This document shows positions 8,401-16,777 of a DNA stretch of 44,061 bases, one piece after another. The position numbers and the translations under genes are program-made. This DNA is from Anaerolineaceae bacterium (GTDB lineage: Bacteria > Chloroflexota > Anaerolineae > Aggregatilineales > Phototrophicaceae). The stretch lies in contig REDR01000038.1 in NCBI GenBank assembly GCA_007693385.1, forward strand, positions 1 through 44,061, written 5' to 3'. The first letter of the stretch is position 1. Each line of letters opens with the position of its first letter. Below the pieces are notes generated by a model. That model did not search any database and was not told the DNA's origin. It saw only the letters and a program-made list of their open reading frames with translations.

Positions 8401-9273
8401 CTATTCCGCGCTGAAGAATTGCCCCAGCACTTGATTCACGCGCTCTTTTTCGTCGTGCTGTACCCAGTGTGTCGCCTTCTCCAGTAACAGGCGCTGGCCG
8501 TCGTCGCATAGATCATAGCTCGGCTCTACCATGTCGGCGCTGAGTGCGCCGTCGCGCAATCCCCACACGATCAACGTTTTCGGCTTGATGCGCCAGCTAA
8601 CCGGCTTGCTCGGTGGATAGCGCATGTAAGCGCGATACCAGTTAATCATACTGCGGAGCGCGTCCGGCTGTTTCCATGCTTCGCGGTAACGCGCTAAATC
8701 CTCCGCGCTGAATGTGTCGCGCAGGCCGGTGAATTGCACGATGCGGGCGAACAGCCGCCCGTCACGCAGACCGAGCAGGCGTTCCGGCAGGAAGGGCACC
8801 TGCAACGCGCCCGCGTACCAGCTTTTGGCGATCTGCTTGACGTTAAAGCGCAGGTGGCGCTGAAAGACGCGGGGATGCGGCACGTTGAGGATCGCCATGC
8901 GCTCGATGCGGTCTGGATGCTTCAGCGCCAACCACCATAGCACCATCGCCCCCCAATCGTGACCGGCGATCATCGCCCGTGACTGGCCGGTGGCGTTGAT
9001 GAGGCCGATCACGTCCATGACCAGCTCATCCATGCGATAGTCGAAAATGTCCGACGGCTTATCGCTGATGTTATAGCCGCGCTGGTCGGGTATCCACAGC
9101 CGGAAGCCCTTGCTGGTCAAATGGTCAATCTGATGCCGCCACCCGTACCAGAATTCCGGGAAGCCGTGCAATAAAATCAACGGCTTCCCGTCTTTTGGTC
9201 CGGCCTGCATCACGTTGAGCGCGATGCCGTTGGTCCTGATGATCTTCTGTTCGATATTCTGCGTATTTTGCAT
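8401..9273 (-). CDS. Alpha/beta hydrolase, epoxide-hydrolase type
   Basis: A 290-residue alpha/beta hydrolase. HGFPE at 36-40 gives the oxyanion loop, and GHDWGA at 104-109 places an aspartate (D106) at the nucleophile elbow, which is typical of soluble epoxide hydrolases and dehalogenases rather than esterases. ATHWVQHD at 267-274 supplies the catalytic His269. A cap domain of helices fills about 135-210. The likely reaction is opening of an epoxide to a diol, with a fluoroacetate- or haloalkane-dehalogenase-like activity as the alternative. It lies 27 bp after the second FemAB-type gene on the same strand, so it is probably the last gene of that operon. A functional link to the wall ligases is not evident. 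Confidence 0.92.
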   Translation of the reverse strand: MQNTQNIEQKIIRTNGIALNVMQAGPKDGKPLILLHGFPEFWYGWRHQIDHLTSKGFRLWIPDQRGYNISDKPSDIFDYRMDELVMDVIGLINATGQSRAMIAGHDWGAMVLWWLALKHPDRIERMAILNVPHPRVFQRHLRFNVKQIAKSWYAGALQVPFLPERLLGLRDGRLFARIVQFTGLRDTFSAEDLARYREAWKQPDALRSMINWYRAYMRYPPSKPVSWRIKPKTLIVWGLRDGALSADMVEPSYDLCDDGQRLLLEKATHWVQHDEKERVNQVLGQFFSAE

Positions 9274-9300
9274 AGCACAAACTTCTTTCTGCCAATTCGC

Positions 9301-10380
9301 TCATCTGAACCGGCGCAACAGACCGCGCAGGCGCGGCCACAGGCCGGTATATAGGCGATACAGTAGCGGGTTCGGCGCGTAATCCCACGCCCCGATATGG
9401 CGGACGATCTCGCCGCGAAAGCCGCGCTTGAATTCATACACGCCCCACATCGGGTCATCCGGCTGGAAATCGTTGGGCGCTCCCCACATATCATACACCG
9501 TGTAGCCGTTGGCACGCGCCCAGCGCATCGCCTCCCATTGCAGTAGATAGTTGGGCATTCGCTGGCGTTCGACATCGGCAGATGCGCCGTAGAAATACCA
9601 GCAGACGCGCCCGAAGTGAAACAGGATGACATGGGCGATGGGCTGGCCGTCATATTCAGCGATCAGCGCATGGGCGAGTCCGGCGTGCATGAAGTCGCGC
9701 CATGCTTTCTCGTAGTATGTCGCCGGACGGATGAGGAAGTCGTCGCGCTCGCCGGTGGTCTTGTATAGCGCGTACAGTACCGGCAGATCGTCCGGCGTCG
9801 CGTCGCGCACGGTGACGCCTTTCTTCTGCGCGGTGCGGACTTTGCGCCGTGTGTTCTGGCTCATCGCCATGAGGATGTCGTCTTCGTCGCGGCGCAGGTC
9901 GATGGTCAACGTGTTGCGGAACTGCACTTGATCGCCGGAGAAGCGCCAACCACGCCCGCGCAACGTAGCGACAAGCGCCGATCCGGTGGGGTGCGGCGTG
10001 TCGTCGTCTTCATCGGGGAAGCCGGTCGCGCCGATCACGTCTGGCTCGATCTTCAACCACAGCGCCCGCCGTCGCTTCGCCAGCGCCATCAGATGATCCA
10101 GCACCGCCGATGCGTGCCCCGCTTCTGTATAATCCAGCGCCGGGCCTTTCGGCGTGTACATCACCGTCAGGCCGCCGACGCGCCGCGTCAATATTGAGGC
10201 CGCGCCGATGGCTGTGTCGCCCGCGTAGAACGCGATGCGCTCCGGCATCCAGCCGACAGTCTGGCGTTTGAACTCGCCCCATTCCCACGTCTGCAAGATG
10301 TGATGGTAGGGCAGGCCACGCAGTAGCGCGTTCCATTCGTCGCGCTGGTTGATCGTTTTCGTCGTGATGTTATCGGACAT
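9301..10380 (-). CDS. FemAB-type peptidoglycan aminoacyl ligase (paralogue 2)
   Basis: A 359-residue protein of the FemX/FemA/FemB group, made of two GNAT-like halves. The second half carries the usual segments: NTRRKVRTAQKKGV at about 180-193, the RPATYYEKAW helix, WYFYGAS and the QWEAMRWAR region. These enzymes add amino acids from aminoacyl-tRNA to the third residue of the lipid II stem peptide on the cytoplasmic face. It starts 9 bp after the stop of its paralogue, and the two were evidently duplicated in tandem. Both lack the long antiparallel coiled-coil arm of staphylococcal FemA. Which amino acid is added cannot be told from sequence. Confidence 0.88.
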   Translation of the reverse strand: MSDNITTKTINQRDEWNALLRGLPYHHILQTWEWGEFKRQTVGWMPERIAFYAGDTAIGAASILTRRVGGLTVMYTPKGPALDYTEAGHASAVLDHLMALAKRRRALWLKIEPDVIGATGFPDEDDDTPHPTGSALVATLRGRGWRFSGDQVQFRNTLTIDLRRDEDDILMAMSQNTRRKVRTAQKKGVTVRDATPDDLPVLYALYKTTGERDDFLIRPATYYEKAWRDFMHAGLAHALIAEYDGQPIAHVILFHFGRVCWYFYGASADVERQRMPNYLLQWEAMRWARANGYTVYDMWGAPNDFQPDDPMWGVYEFKRGFRGEIVRHIGAWDYAPNPLLYRLYTGLWPRLRGLLRRFR

Positions 10381-10389
10381 TTTGCGCCG

Positions 10390-11424
10390 TCATCCTCTCA
10401 AGCGGAGCGCCAGACGATAGGCGCTATAGATGGCTGGCTGGTACACATAATCCCACGCGCCCGCCGAGCGCACGATGCGCCCGCCCCAGCCGCGCTTGAA
10501 GCCATACACACCCCATAGATCATCGGAGCGCGTCTCGAATTCGGCTTCGAGCGTCGCTGTGTCGGCGTCGGGGATGCCCCACAGATCATAGCGCCTGCAA
10601 CCCCGCGCCCGCGCCCAGCGTATCGCCTCCCATTGCACGCCATACGTCGCCATCAAATTTCGTTTAACGCTGGATGACGCGCCGTACAGATACCACGCAT
10701 CCGCACCGACGGCCATCACCATGATTCCGGCCAGCGTGTCGCCTTCGTGCGTCGCCATGAATAGCGCGGCGTTTTCGTGATCGGCCTTCGCGCTGAACAG
10801 GTCGAACGCCCGCCGGTAATAGTCGGCGCTATGCACGCCGAAGTCGTTGCGCGTGCCGGTATCTTGCATCATGTTGTTGAAAGCGTCGATGTCGTCCGCC
10901 GTGCCTTGATAGAAGCGCACGCCCTTCTTCGCGCCTTGCCGGATTTTGCGCCGCGTACCCTGATTCATGCGGGCGAGTATCGTCTCGTCGTCGCCGTCGA
11001 TGTCGATGATGATGGTATTCGGCGGTTGGATGGTCTGCGGGCTGGGGCGGAATCCCAGCGCGGCGAAGTCCGGCGCGGGCGTGTCCTCGTCTTGGTCAAA
11101 GATGCCCGGCTCCCACTTGAGGAACCGCGCCCCGCGCTTTCTGGCGGCGCTGTGGATGGCCTGCCATAGCTCGTCGGCGCGTTCCGTCGGCGCGTAAAAC
11201 CCCATCGGCAGATAGGCCATCGTCCCCAGTTTAAGCGGCAACGGGCGGAACAAAACTTGCGCCCCCGCCACGATGCGCCCGCCATCTTGCAACGCCACCC
11301 GCGCCACATCCCAGCCATAATCAGCCTTCAGCGCCCCCCATGCGTATAGCTGTAGCGCGTGGGCGCGGGGCTGGTCGCGGATGAAATCGTCCCATTGCCC
11401 CGCCGCGAATTTGCCTGTTGTCAT
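10390..11424 (-). CDS. FemAB-type peptidoglycan aminoacyl ligase (paralogue 1)
   Basis: A 344-residue FemAB-type ligase and first gene of the minus-strand trio with the second ligase and the epoxide-hydrolase-like gene. Diagnostic segments are GTRRKIRQGAKKGV, the SADYYRRAFDLF helix, WYLYGASSS and YGVQWEAIRWARARGC, which line up one to one with the paralogue. As in that protein the coiled-coil arm is absent. A pair of such ligases usually builds a two-step interpeptide bridge, one enzyme extending the product of the other. A weak promoter candidate lies upstream (TAGAAT on the minus strand at 11469-11474). Confidence 0.88.
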   Translation of the reverse strand: MTTGKFAAGQWDDFIRDQPRAHALQLYAWGALKADYGWDVARVALQDGGRIVAGAQVLFRPLPLKLGTMAYLPMGFYAPTERADELWQAIHSAARKRGARFLKWEPGIFDQDEDTPAPDFAALGFRPSPQTIQPPNTIIIDIDGDDETILARMNQGTRRKIRQGAKKGVRFYQGTADDIDAFNNMMQDTGTRNDFGVHSADYYRRAFDLFSAKADHENAALFMATHEGDTLAGIMVMAVGADAWYLYGASSSVKRNLMATYGVQWEAIRWARARGCRRYDLWGIPDADTATLEAEFETRSDDLWGVYGFKRGWGGRIVRSAGAWDYVYQPAIYSAYRLALRLRG

Positions 11425-11652
11425 GTCTCACTGAACCTTCGTTGTGATCGTGCCTGACCATGATCTACATTCTATCAGAATCCCCGCCGGAATGTGACCG
11501 CGCCCGCGTTCCGGCCTGCATTAATCGTGGATTGCGTTTCAAATTATCTGCTAATCATCTTGACGACATAATCGGCGTAGCACGTTACGCTCCTACGGAT
11601 TTCCGGTTTCCGTTGAATCGCGCCCCGCGCTGAATTGCGCCCTTAGTCATGC

Positions 11653-11681
11653 TTTCGGATGCGGATTCAATGTGCTACAAT
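11653..11681 (+). promoter_or_regulatory. Secondary promoter candidate upstream of nuoA
   Basis: TACAAT at 11676-11681 is preceded by TGC (extended -10), with a poor -35 TTTCGG at 11653-11658 (17-bp spacer). It could be a second start for the nuo run. The gene-free stretch 11425-11830 otherwise holds the better promoter at 11722 and no plausible coding frame. Confidence 0.35.
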
Positions 11682-11721
11682 CCCCACTCGGCGCGGTTTT
11701 TCATCAAATCTGCCGAAAGCG

Positions 11722-11750
11722 TTGCAGGTGGGGAATGCTGATGCTATACT
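11722..11750 (+). promoter_or_regulatory. Promoter of the nuo-atp membrane-subunit run
   Basis: TTGCAG (11722-11727), a 17-bp spacer and TATACT (11745-11750) with a TGC extended -10 form a good sigma70-type promoter. A start near 11757 would leave a leader of about 75 nt before nuoA. Confidence 0.7.
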
Positions 11751-11830
11751 AACTCAGCTTGTGATAAACAGCGCAATTACCTTGCAGTGTGTATCTAACG
11801 TTAGTCAATTTCGCAGGAGTAAACGCTCCC

Positions 11831-12193
11831 ATGGATGTTTTGAACGAATGGGCTTTTATCGGCGTGTTTTTTGTGCTTGCCCCGGTATTGCCCGCGTTAC
11901 CTATCATTCTTGGTGGTATCTTCAGCCCGAAGAAGCCCAATACCATCAAGCAAGCAACCTATGAATGTGGTGTTGAGACGGTAGGCGATACGTGGGTGCA
12001 ATTCAGAGTACAATACTACATTTATGGCTTGATCTTCTTGATCTTTGATGTGGAAATGGTGTTTTTGTTCCCGTGGGCAGTCGCCTATGGTCAGCTATCG
12101 TGGTTCGGGTTTGCCGCCGGATTCTTGTTCATCTTCCTGCTGACCGATGCGCTGGTTTACGCATGGCGCAAAAACGCGCTGGAATGGGTATAA
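11831..12193 (+). CDS. nuoA: NADH-quinone oxidoreductase subunit A
   Basis: A 120-residue, three-helix subunit at the hinge between the membrane and peripheral arms of complex I. The conserved loop KQATYECGVET (with the quinone-site-proximal Cys) and the FLIFDVEMVFLFPWA helix are clear. The frame is open from GTG 11789, but ATG 11831 is preferred because AGGAG sits at 11815-11819 and homologues begin here. First gene of the run, 12 bp before nuoH. In many genomes nuoB, C and D follow nuoA, but here they do not. Confidence 0.95.
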   Translation: MDVLNEWAFIGVFFVLAPVLPALPIILGGIFSPKKPNTIKQATYECGVETVGDTWVQFRVQYYIYGLIFLIFDVEMVFLFPWAVAYGQLSWFGFAAGFLFIFLLTDALVYAWRKNALEWV

Positions 12194-12205
12194 GGGGGGT
12201 GAGCG

Positions 12206-13426
12206 ATGGGATGTGACAATATCATCAACACGTTTGCACCGTGTCTGTCGTCCTCGCTGGGCGTACCAATTGAAATCGCTAATTTTATAGGCATCTTTCT
12301 GGGCGTCATCATCGTGGCGTCTTTTCCGTTGCTGGTCGCCATCGCGTTGATCTGGACGGAACGTAAATTCGCCGCCCGCATACAGGATCGTCTCGGCCCG
12401 AATCGCGTCGGGGTGTTCGGTTTGCTACAGCCCTTCGCGGATGTAATCAAGTTGTTGGGCAAAGAGGACATCACACCCGCCGGTGCGGATCGTCCGATTT
12501 ATAACGCCGCGCCGGTTGTCAGCGTGGTGTCGGTGTTGCTGATCTGGGCGGTTATCCCGTTCACGCCGATTCATGTCGGCGTCGATCTCAGCATCGGGGC
12601 GCTGTATTTCCTCGCGGTGGCTTCGCTGGGGACGCTGGCGATTATTCTGGCGGCATGGGCGAGCAACAATAAATATGCGCTTCTCGGCGCGTTCCGTGTG
12701 GTGGCGCAGTTGATTAGCTATGAGGTGCCGTTGGCGCTGGCCTTGCTGGTGCCGGTGATGATCGCCGGTTCGATGAGTCTGGTGAGCATCGTCGAAGCGC
12801 AGGCCGGTATGTGGTTTGTGGTTAGTGCGCCGATAGCGGCGTTTTTGTTTTTCATCTCCGCACAGGCGGAGACAGGCCGCGCCCCGTTCGACCTGCTCGA
12901 AGCGGAGTCGGAGCTGGTGGCCGGTTACAACATCGAATATTCCGGCATGAAATTCGCCATGTTCTTCGCGGGGGAATTCATGCACGTCTTCACCAACGCG
13001 GTGTTGATGGCGGTGCTGTTCATGGGTGGCTATCTTGGCCCGTTTGTCGATCAAATCCCGATGTTGGGGTTGGTCTACCTGCTGATTAAGGCGTCGTTCT
13101 GGTATCTGCTGTCGTTGTTGATGCGTAACGCTTTGCCGCGTATACGCATTGACCAGTTGATGCTGTTTAACTGGCTATTCCTCGTGCCGCTATCGGTGGT
13201 CAACCTGCTGGTGACGGCGTTATTGTTGATGATCGTGCGCGAAGTCGGCCTGGCGCCGGACGATCCGCGTAGTTTTGTGGATAACATCCCGCAGACCATC
13301 GTGCTATTTTTGGGGAATGCGGCGTTGTTCGTCGTCGTCATGAGCATGGTGCGGAATCGCTTCCGTGCGCAACGGCTAGCCGAGACGCAGACCGACGACC
13401 TGTTACCGGCGACGGCGGGCGACTAG
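12206..13426 (+). CDS. nuoH: NADH-quinone oxidoreductase subunit H
   Basis: A 406-residue membrane subunit that forms the quinone chamber and joins the two arms. Conserved segments: ERKFAARIQDRLGPNRVG (about 52-69), LLQPFADVIKLLGKEDI, EAESELVAGYNIEYSGMKFAMFF and RIRIDQLM near the C-terminus. It is longer than the roughly 330-residue standard because of an extended N-terminus with two cysteines and a C-terminal extra helix with a charged tail. AAGGGGGG precedes the ATG. The next gene is nuoJ, with nuoI absent between them. Confidence 0.96.
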   Translation: MGCDNIINTFAPCLSSSLGVPIEIANFIGIFLGVIIVASFPLLVAIALIWTERKFAARIQDRLGPNRVGVFGLLQPFADVIKLLGKEDITPAGADRPIYNAAPVVSVVSVLLIWAVIPFTPIHVGVDLSIGALYFLAVASLGTLAIILAAWASNNKYALLGAFRVVAQLISYEVPLALALLVPVMIAGSMSLVSIVEAQAGMWFVVSAPIAAFLFFISAQAETGRAPFDLLEAESELVAGYNIEYSGMKFAMFFAGEFMHVFTNAVLMAVLFMGGYLGPFVDQIPMLGLVYLLIKASFWYLLSLLMRNALPRIRIDQLMLFNWLFLVPLSVVNLLVTALLLMIVREVGLAPDDPRSFVDNIPQTIVLFLGNAALFVVVMSMVRNRFRAQRLAETQTDDLLPATAGD

Positions 13427-13444
13427 AGGGGGTTATAGAGAACG

Positions 13445-13963
13445 ATGACGTTTAATGAACTCAGTTGGGAAGCACTAGCCTTCGGCGCGTTCACCATCCT
13501 GACTCTGGGTGGTGCGCTGGGTGTGGTCTTCAACCGCAATCTGGTGCGCGGCGCGGTGTGGCTGGTGGTCAGTTTGTTCGGGGTGGCCGGCTTCTTCGTC
13601 TTGCTCAGTGCGCCATTTCTGGCGGCGGTGCAGGTGTTGGTATATATCGGCGCTATCGGTATCTTGTTCACCTTCGCGGTCATGTTGACGCGGAGCATGA
13701 CCAACCTCTCCGAGCGCTTTAACAAACAAGCGTGGTTGTCGGCATTGGCGGCGGTCACGCTATTTTTGTTGATCTTGCTGGCCGTCATCGCGCCCATCTT
13801 CGGCGAGATAGCCGCGCCATCGTCAGAAGTCGTCGCCACGACGGAGGATTTAGGCGTGGCGCTGGTGAGTGGCGATAAATTCGTCCTGCCGTTTGAGGTC
13901 GCGTCTCTACTGTTGACGGCGGCGATGATCGGCGCGATTGTGATTGCACGCGAAGAGGACTAA
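13445..13963 (+). CDS. nuoJ: NADH-quinone oxidoreductase subunit J
   Basis: A 172-residue subunit with five hydrophobic helices. NLVRGAVWLVVSLFGVAG and the helix-3 segment AAVQVLVYIGAIGILFTFAVML (with the pi-bulge Tyr/Gly region that takes part in conformational coupling) identify it. An acidic loop (EVVATTEDLG) precedes the last helix. It sits 18 bp after nuoH and 19 bp before nuoK. Confidence 0.95.
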   Translation: MTFNELSWEALAFGAFTILTLGGALGVVFNRNLVRGAVWLVVSLFGVAGFFVLLSAPFLAAVQVLVYIGAIGILFTFAVMLTRSMTNLSERFNKQAWLSALAAVTLFLLILLAVIAPIFGEIAAPSSEVVATTEDLGVALVSGDKFVLPFEVASLLLTAAMIGAIVIAREED

Positions 13964-13982
13964 CGGAAGGAACGGACAGGAT

Positions 13983-14297
13983 ATGATCCCCCCACTTTGG
14001 ATGTTCTTGACGGTTGCCGCCGCGCTGTTTAGCATCGGCGCGTTTGGCGTGCTGGCACGCAAGAACGCGGTTGCCGTCTTGATGAGTGTGGAACTGATGC
14101 TGAACGCGGTCAACATCAATCTGGTGGCTTTCTGGCGCTTTGGCGAGACGGCGCCCAGCGTCATCGGTCAATCTTTCGCCGCGTTCGTACTGGTGATCGC
14201 GGCGGCGGAAGCGGCGGTTGGTCTGGCGATTATCATTGCCATCTACCGCACGCGGCAATCTGTCGTCGTCGATGATGTTGACATGCTGAAATGGTAA
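13983..14297 (+). CDS. nuoK: NADH-quinone oxidoreductase subunit K
   Basis: A 104-residue, three-helix antiporter-related subunit. The two membrane glutamates of the proton path are visible: SVELMLNAVNINL in helix 2 and AAAEAAVGLAIIIA in helix 3. The frame stays open upstream into nuoJ, but ATG 13983, preceded by GGAAGG at 13965-13970, matches the family N-terminus (MIPPLWMFLTVA). Confidence 0.95.
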   Translation: MIPPLWMFLTVAAALFSIGAFGVLARKNAVAVLMSVELMLNAVNINLVAFWRFGETAPSVIGQSFAAFVLVIAAAEAAVGLAIIIAIYRTRQSVVVDDVDMLKW

Positions 14298-14309
14298 AGG
14301 TTTTTATGC

Positions 14310-16757
14310 ATGGACATTAATTTCAGCGATTTTAATTTTCTCCCATGGTTGATCCCGATAGGGCCGTTGCTGGCGTTCGCCATCATCACGCTCATCACCA
14401 ACCGTAGCCGCATGGTACCGGCCACCGATCACCATGAATACGGCGGCCACCATCCAGACTATGACGGCATGGAAGTGCCCGTCGTCACGCCGTATAGCCG
14501 CGTGGCGAGTATCGTGGTCGGCATGGCGGGCGCGGTGGCGGCGTGGCTCATCAGTATGGTGGTCTTCTTTGAGGCCATCGCGGTTGAGCAACTCGGCCTT
14601 GATGATCGCATCTTCGCCAGCTCGGTTGATTGGCTCAGTCTGGGGACGGAAGTCTTCAGGATGGGCGTGCTGGTTGATCCGCTTACGACGGTCATGCTTT
14701 TCATGGTGCCGATAGCGGTGCTGTGTATCTTCATCTATAGCATCGGCTACATGGCACACGATCCGCGTCAGGCGCGTTTCTTCAGCCTGATCTCACTTTT
14801 CGCCGGTGCGATGTTGACGCTGGTTGTCGCCGATAACCTGCTGTTGCTGTTCGTCGGCTGGGAAGTGATGGGCTTGTGTTCGTATATGCTCATCGGCTTC
14901 TGGTTCGAGAAGAAAAGCGCGTACCGTGCCGCGATCAAAGCGTTCACCGTTACCCGCGTGGCCGATGTCATCATGCTACTGGGCATCGCCTATCTATACG
15001 CGCTGACGTATGACTTCTACGGCTTCGGCACGCTGAACTTCCGCGATGTGCTTTATAATGCGGAATTCCTCGACTATGCGGCCAGTACCAACGCCATCAT
15101 ATTCGGCGGGCTGGGCTTCAGCGCGGCGGCGGTCATCGGCATCTTCTTGATTATCGGCACGATCGGCAAATCGGCACAATTTCCGTTCCACGTCTGGCTA
15201 CCGGACGCGATGGAAGGTCCGACGCCGGTCAGCGCGATGATCCACGCGGCGGCGATGGTCTCGGCGGGTATCTACGCCATCGTTCGCATGTATCCGCTAT
15301 TTGAAGCGGGCGGCTACCCGCACGGCGGCGAGATGACCGCGCCATTGATGTTGATGGCGGTGGTCGGCGGCTTCACCGCGCTGTTCGCGGCGACAATCGC
15401 CGTCGCGCAGGACGACGTGAAGCGCGTGCTGGCTTACTCGACCATCTCGCAGTTGGGCTTCATGATGGCGGCGCTGGGTATCGGCGCTTACATCGCGGCG
15501 TTCTTCCACCTCATCACGCACGCTTTCTTCAAAGCTCTGCTGTTTATGGCGTCTGGCTCGGTGATCCACGCGATGGAACACGGCGAGCATCACGTCCACG
15601 AGCATCATCATGCACATGACGACCATCACGCGCATCATCACGACGAAGAGACGCCGCAAGATGGCACCGTTCCCACCGATGCAGAAGCACATCCGCCGGA
15701 AGAACTGGAAGATCAAGAATATCTGGAATACCCGCGTAGCCGTCTGGCGGATGAACCGTTCGACGCGCAAGACATGATGAACATGGGCGGGCTGAAAGAT
15801 CGTATTCCGGTGACGGCGATCACGTTCGCCATCGGCGGCCTGTCGCTGGCGGGCTTCCCGCTTATCACGGCGGGCTTCTGGTCAAAAGACGAAATTCTGG
15901 CCGATGCGTGGTACATCTTCAGCGGTTATGGCAGTGGCATTCACTTCTTCGTGTTTGTGATGCTGGCGGTGGCCGCCTTCCTGACCGCGTTCTACACGGC
16001 GCGGCAACTATGCCTGACGTTCTTGGGCGAGCCGCGCACCGAAGAGGCCAAACATGCCGGACTGGGCGGGCCGCGTAACGTGGTGAGCATCACCATGCAG
16101 TTACCGCTTATCATTCTGGCGTTCTTCGCTATCTTCGCGGGGTTCATCGGCGTGCCGCCGGAATTCCCGATCTTCGGCGCGGTGTTATCGCCGGAGGGCA
16201 ACCGCTTCTTCGACTTCGTGAAATATACGCTACTGGTCGATATGCAACCGGGCAAGCCGCCGTTTAACTGGATTCCGGTGTTGGCGTCGTTCGCGGTGGC
16301 GCTGGGCGGTCTGGCGGTGGGTTACTGGATGTATGGCCGCAAGCCGCTAGAGGCGGGCGAAGAAGACCCGATGAAGCGCATCTTGCCGCCGCCGATCTAT
16401 AACCTGTTGCGTAACAAGTATTACATCGACGAGCTATATCAGATCATCTTTGTGCGCCCCTCGCAGTGGTTCTCTCGCGTGGTGGTCAGCACGTTCATTG
16501 ATCGCGGCATCATTGATGGCTTCATCCATCTGATGGCGCGGATCAGTAACTTCATCGGTGATCTGCTCAAAGCGTTCAATCTATGGTTGATCGACGGCGT
16601 GGGCGACGGTATCCCGCAAGGGGTCGGGCGCTTCGGCTACTGGCTACGCCGCGTACAGACCGGGCGCGTTCAGCAATATCTGATTCTGGTGTTGCTGGCG
16701 GCGTTGTTGATTGGCCTTATTTTGGTGGTGTCTACTGGCCTCGCGGCTGGTGGTTAG
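14310..16757 (+). CDS. nuoL: NADH-quinone oxidoreductase subunit L with His-rich loop and long lateral helix
   Basis: An 815-residue distal antiporter-like subunit, about 200 longer than the usual 610. The channel residues are present: E185 in GWEVMGLCSYML, K287 in GKSAQFPFHVWLPDAMEGPTPV, and the broken helix 12 THAFFKALLFMASGSVIHAM. Immediately after helix 12, residues 423-444 are very His/Asp-rich and the loop continues acidic to about 488 before MGGLKDRIP. This loop replaces a few residues in standard NuoL. A second His-containing loop lies at 40-60. The C-terminal lateral helix region (about 729-790) is longer than usual and ends with the typical LRRVQTGRVQQY and a final membrane helix. 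A longer lateral helix fits a complex with an extra NuoM. Confidence 0.95.
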   Translation: MDINFSDFNFLPWLIPIGPLLAFAIITLITNRSRMVPATDHHEYGGHHPDYDGMEVPVVTPYSRVASIVVGMAGAVAAWLISMVVFFEAIAVEQLGLDDRIFASSVDWLSLGTEVFRMGVLVDPLTTVMLFMVPIAVLCIFIYSIGYMAHDPRQARFFSLISLFAGAMLTLVVADNLLLLFVGWEVMGLCSYMLIGFWFEKKSAYRAAIKAFTVTRVADVIMLLGIAYLYALTYDFYGFGTLNFRDVLYNAEFLDYAASTNAIIFGGLGFSAAAVIGIFLIIGTIGKSAQFPFHVWLPDAMEGPTPVSAMIHAAAMVSAGIYAIVRMYPLFEAGGYPHGGEMTAPLMLMAVVGGFTALFAATIAVAQDDVKRVLAYSTISQLGFMMAALGIGAYIAAFFHLITHAFFKALLFMASGSVIHAMEHGEHHVHEHHHAHDDHHAHHHDEETPQDGTVPTDAEAHPPEELEDQEYLEYPRSRLADEPFDAQDMMNMGGLKDRIPVTAITFAIGGLSLAGFPLITAGFWSKDEILADAWYIFSGYGSGIHFFVFVMLAVAAFLTAFYTARQLCLTFLGEPRTEEAKHAGLGGPRNVVSITMQLPLIILAFFAIFAGFIGVPPEFPIFGAVLSPEGNRFFDFVKYTLLVDMQPGKPPFNWIPVLASFAVALGGLAVGYWMYGRKPLEAGEEDPMKRILPPPIYNLLRNKYYIDELYQIIFVRPSQWFSRVVVSTFIDRGIIDGFIHLMARISNFIGDLLKAFNLWLIDGVGDGIPQGVGRFGYWLRRVQTGRVQQYLILVLLAALLIGLILVVSTGLAAGG

Positions 16758-16777
16758 GCGGGGGAGTGTAGGGTTTC

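Noticed and set aside
11659-11964. 101-codon frame overlapping the nuoA promoter and start
   Set aside because: It overlaps nuoA in another frame, and includes the promoter region; Arg/Cys/Ser-rich shadow.
15297-15770. 157-codon minus-strand frame with a run of Met/Val opposite the NuoL His-rich loop
   Set aside because: The MVVMCMMMLVDVML stretch is simply the complement of His codons (cat/cac to atg/gtg).
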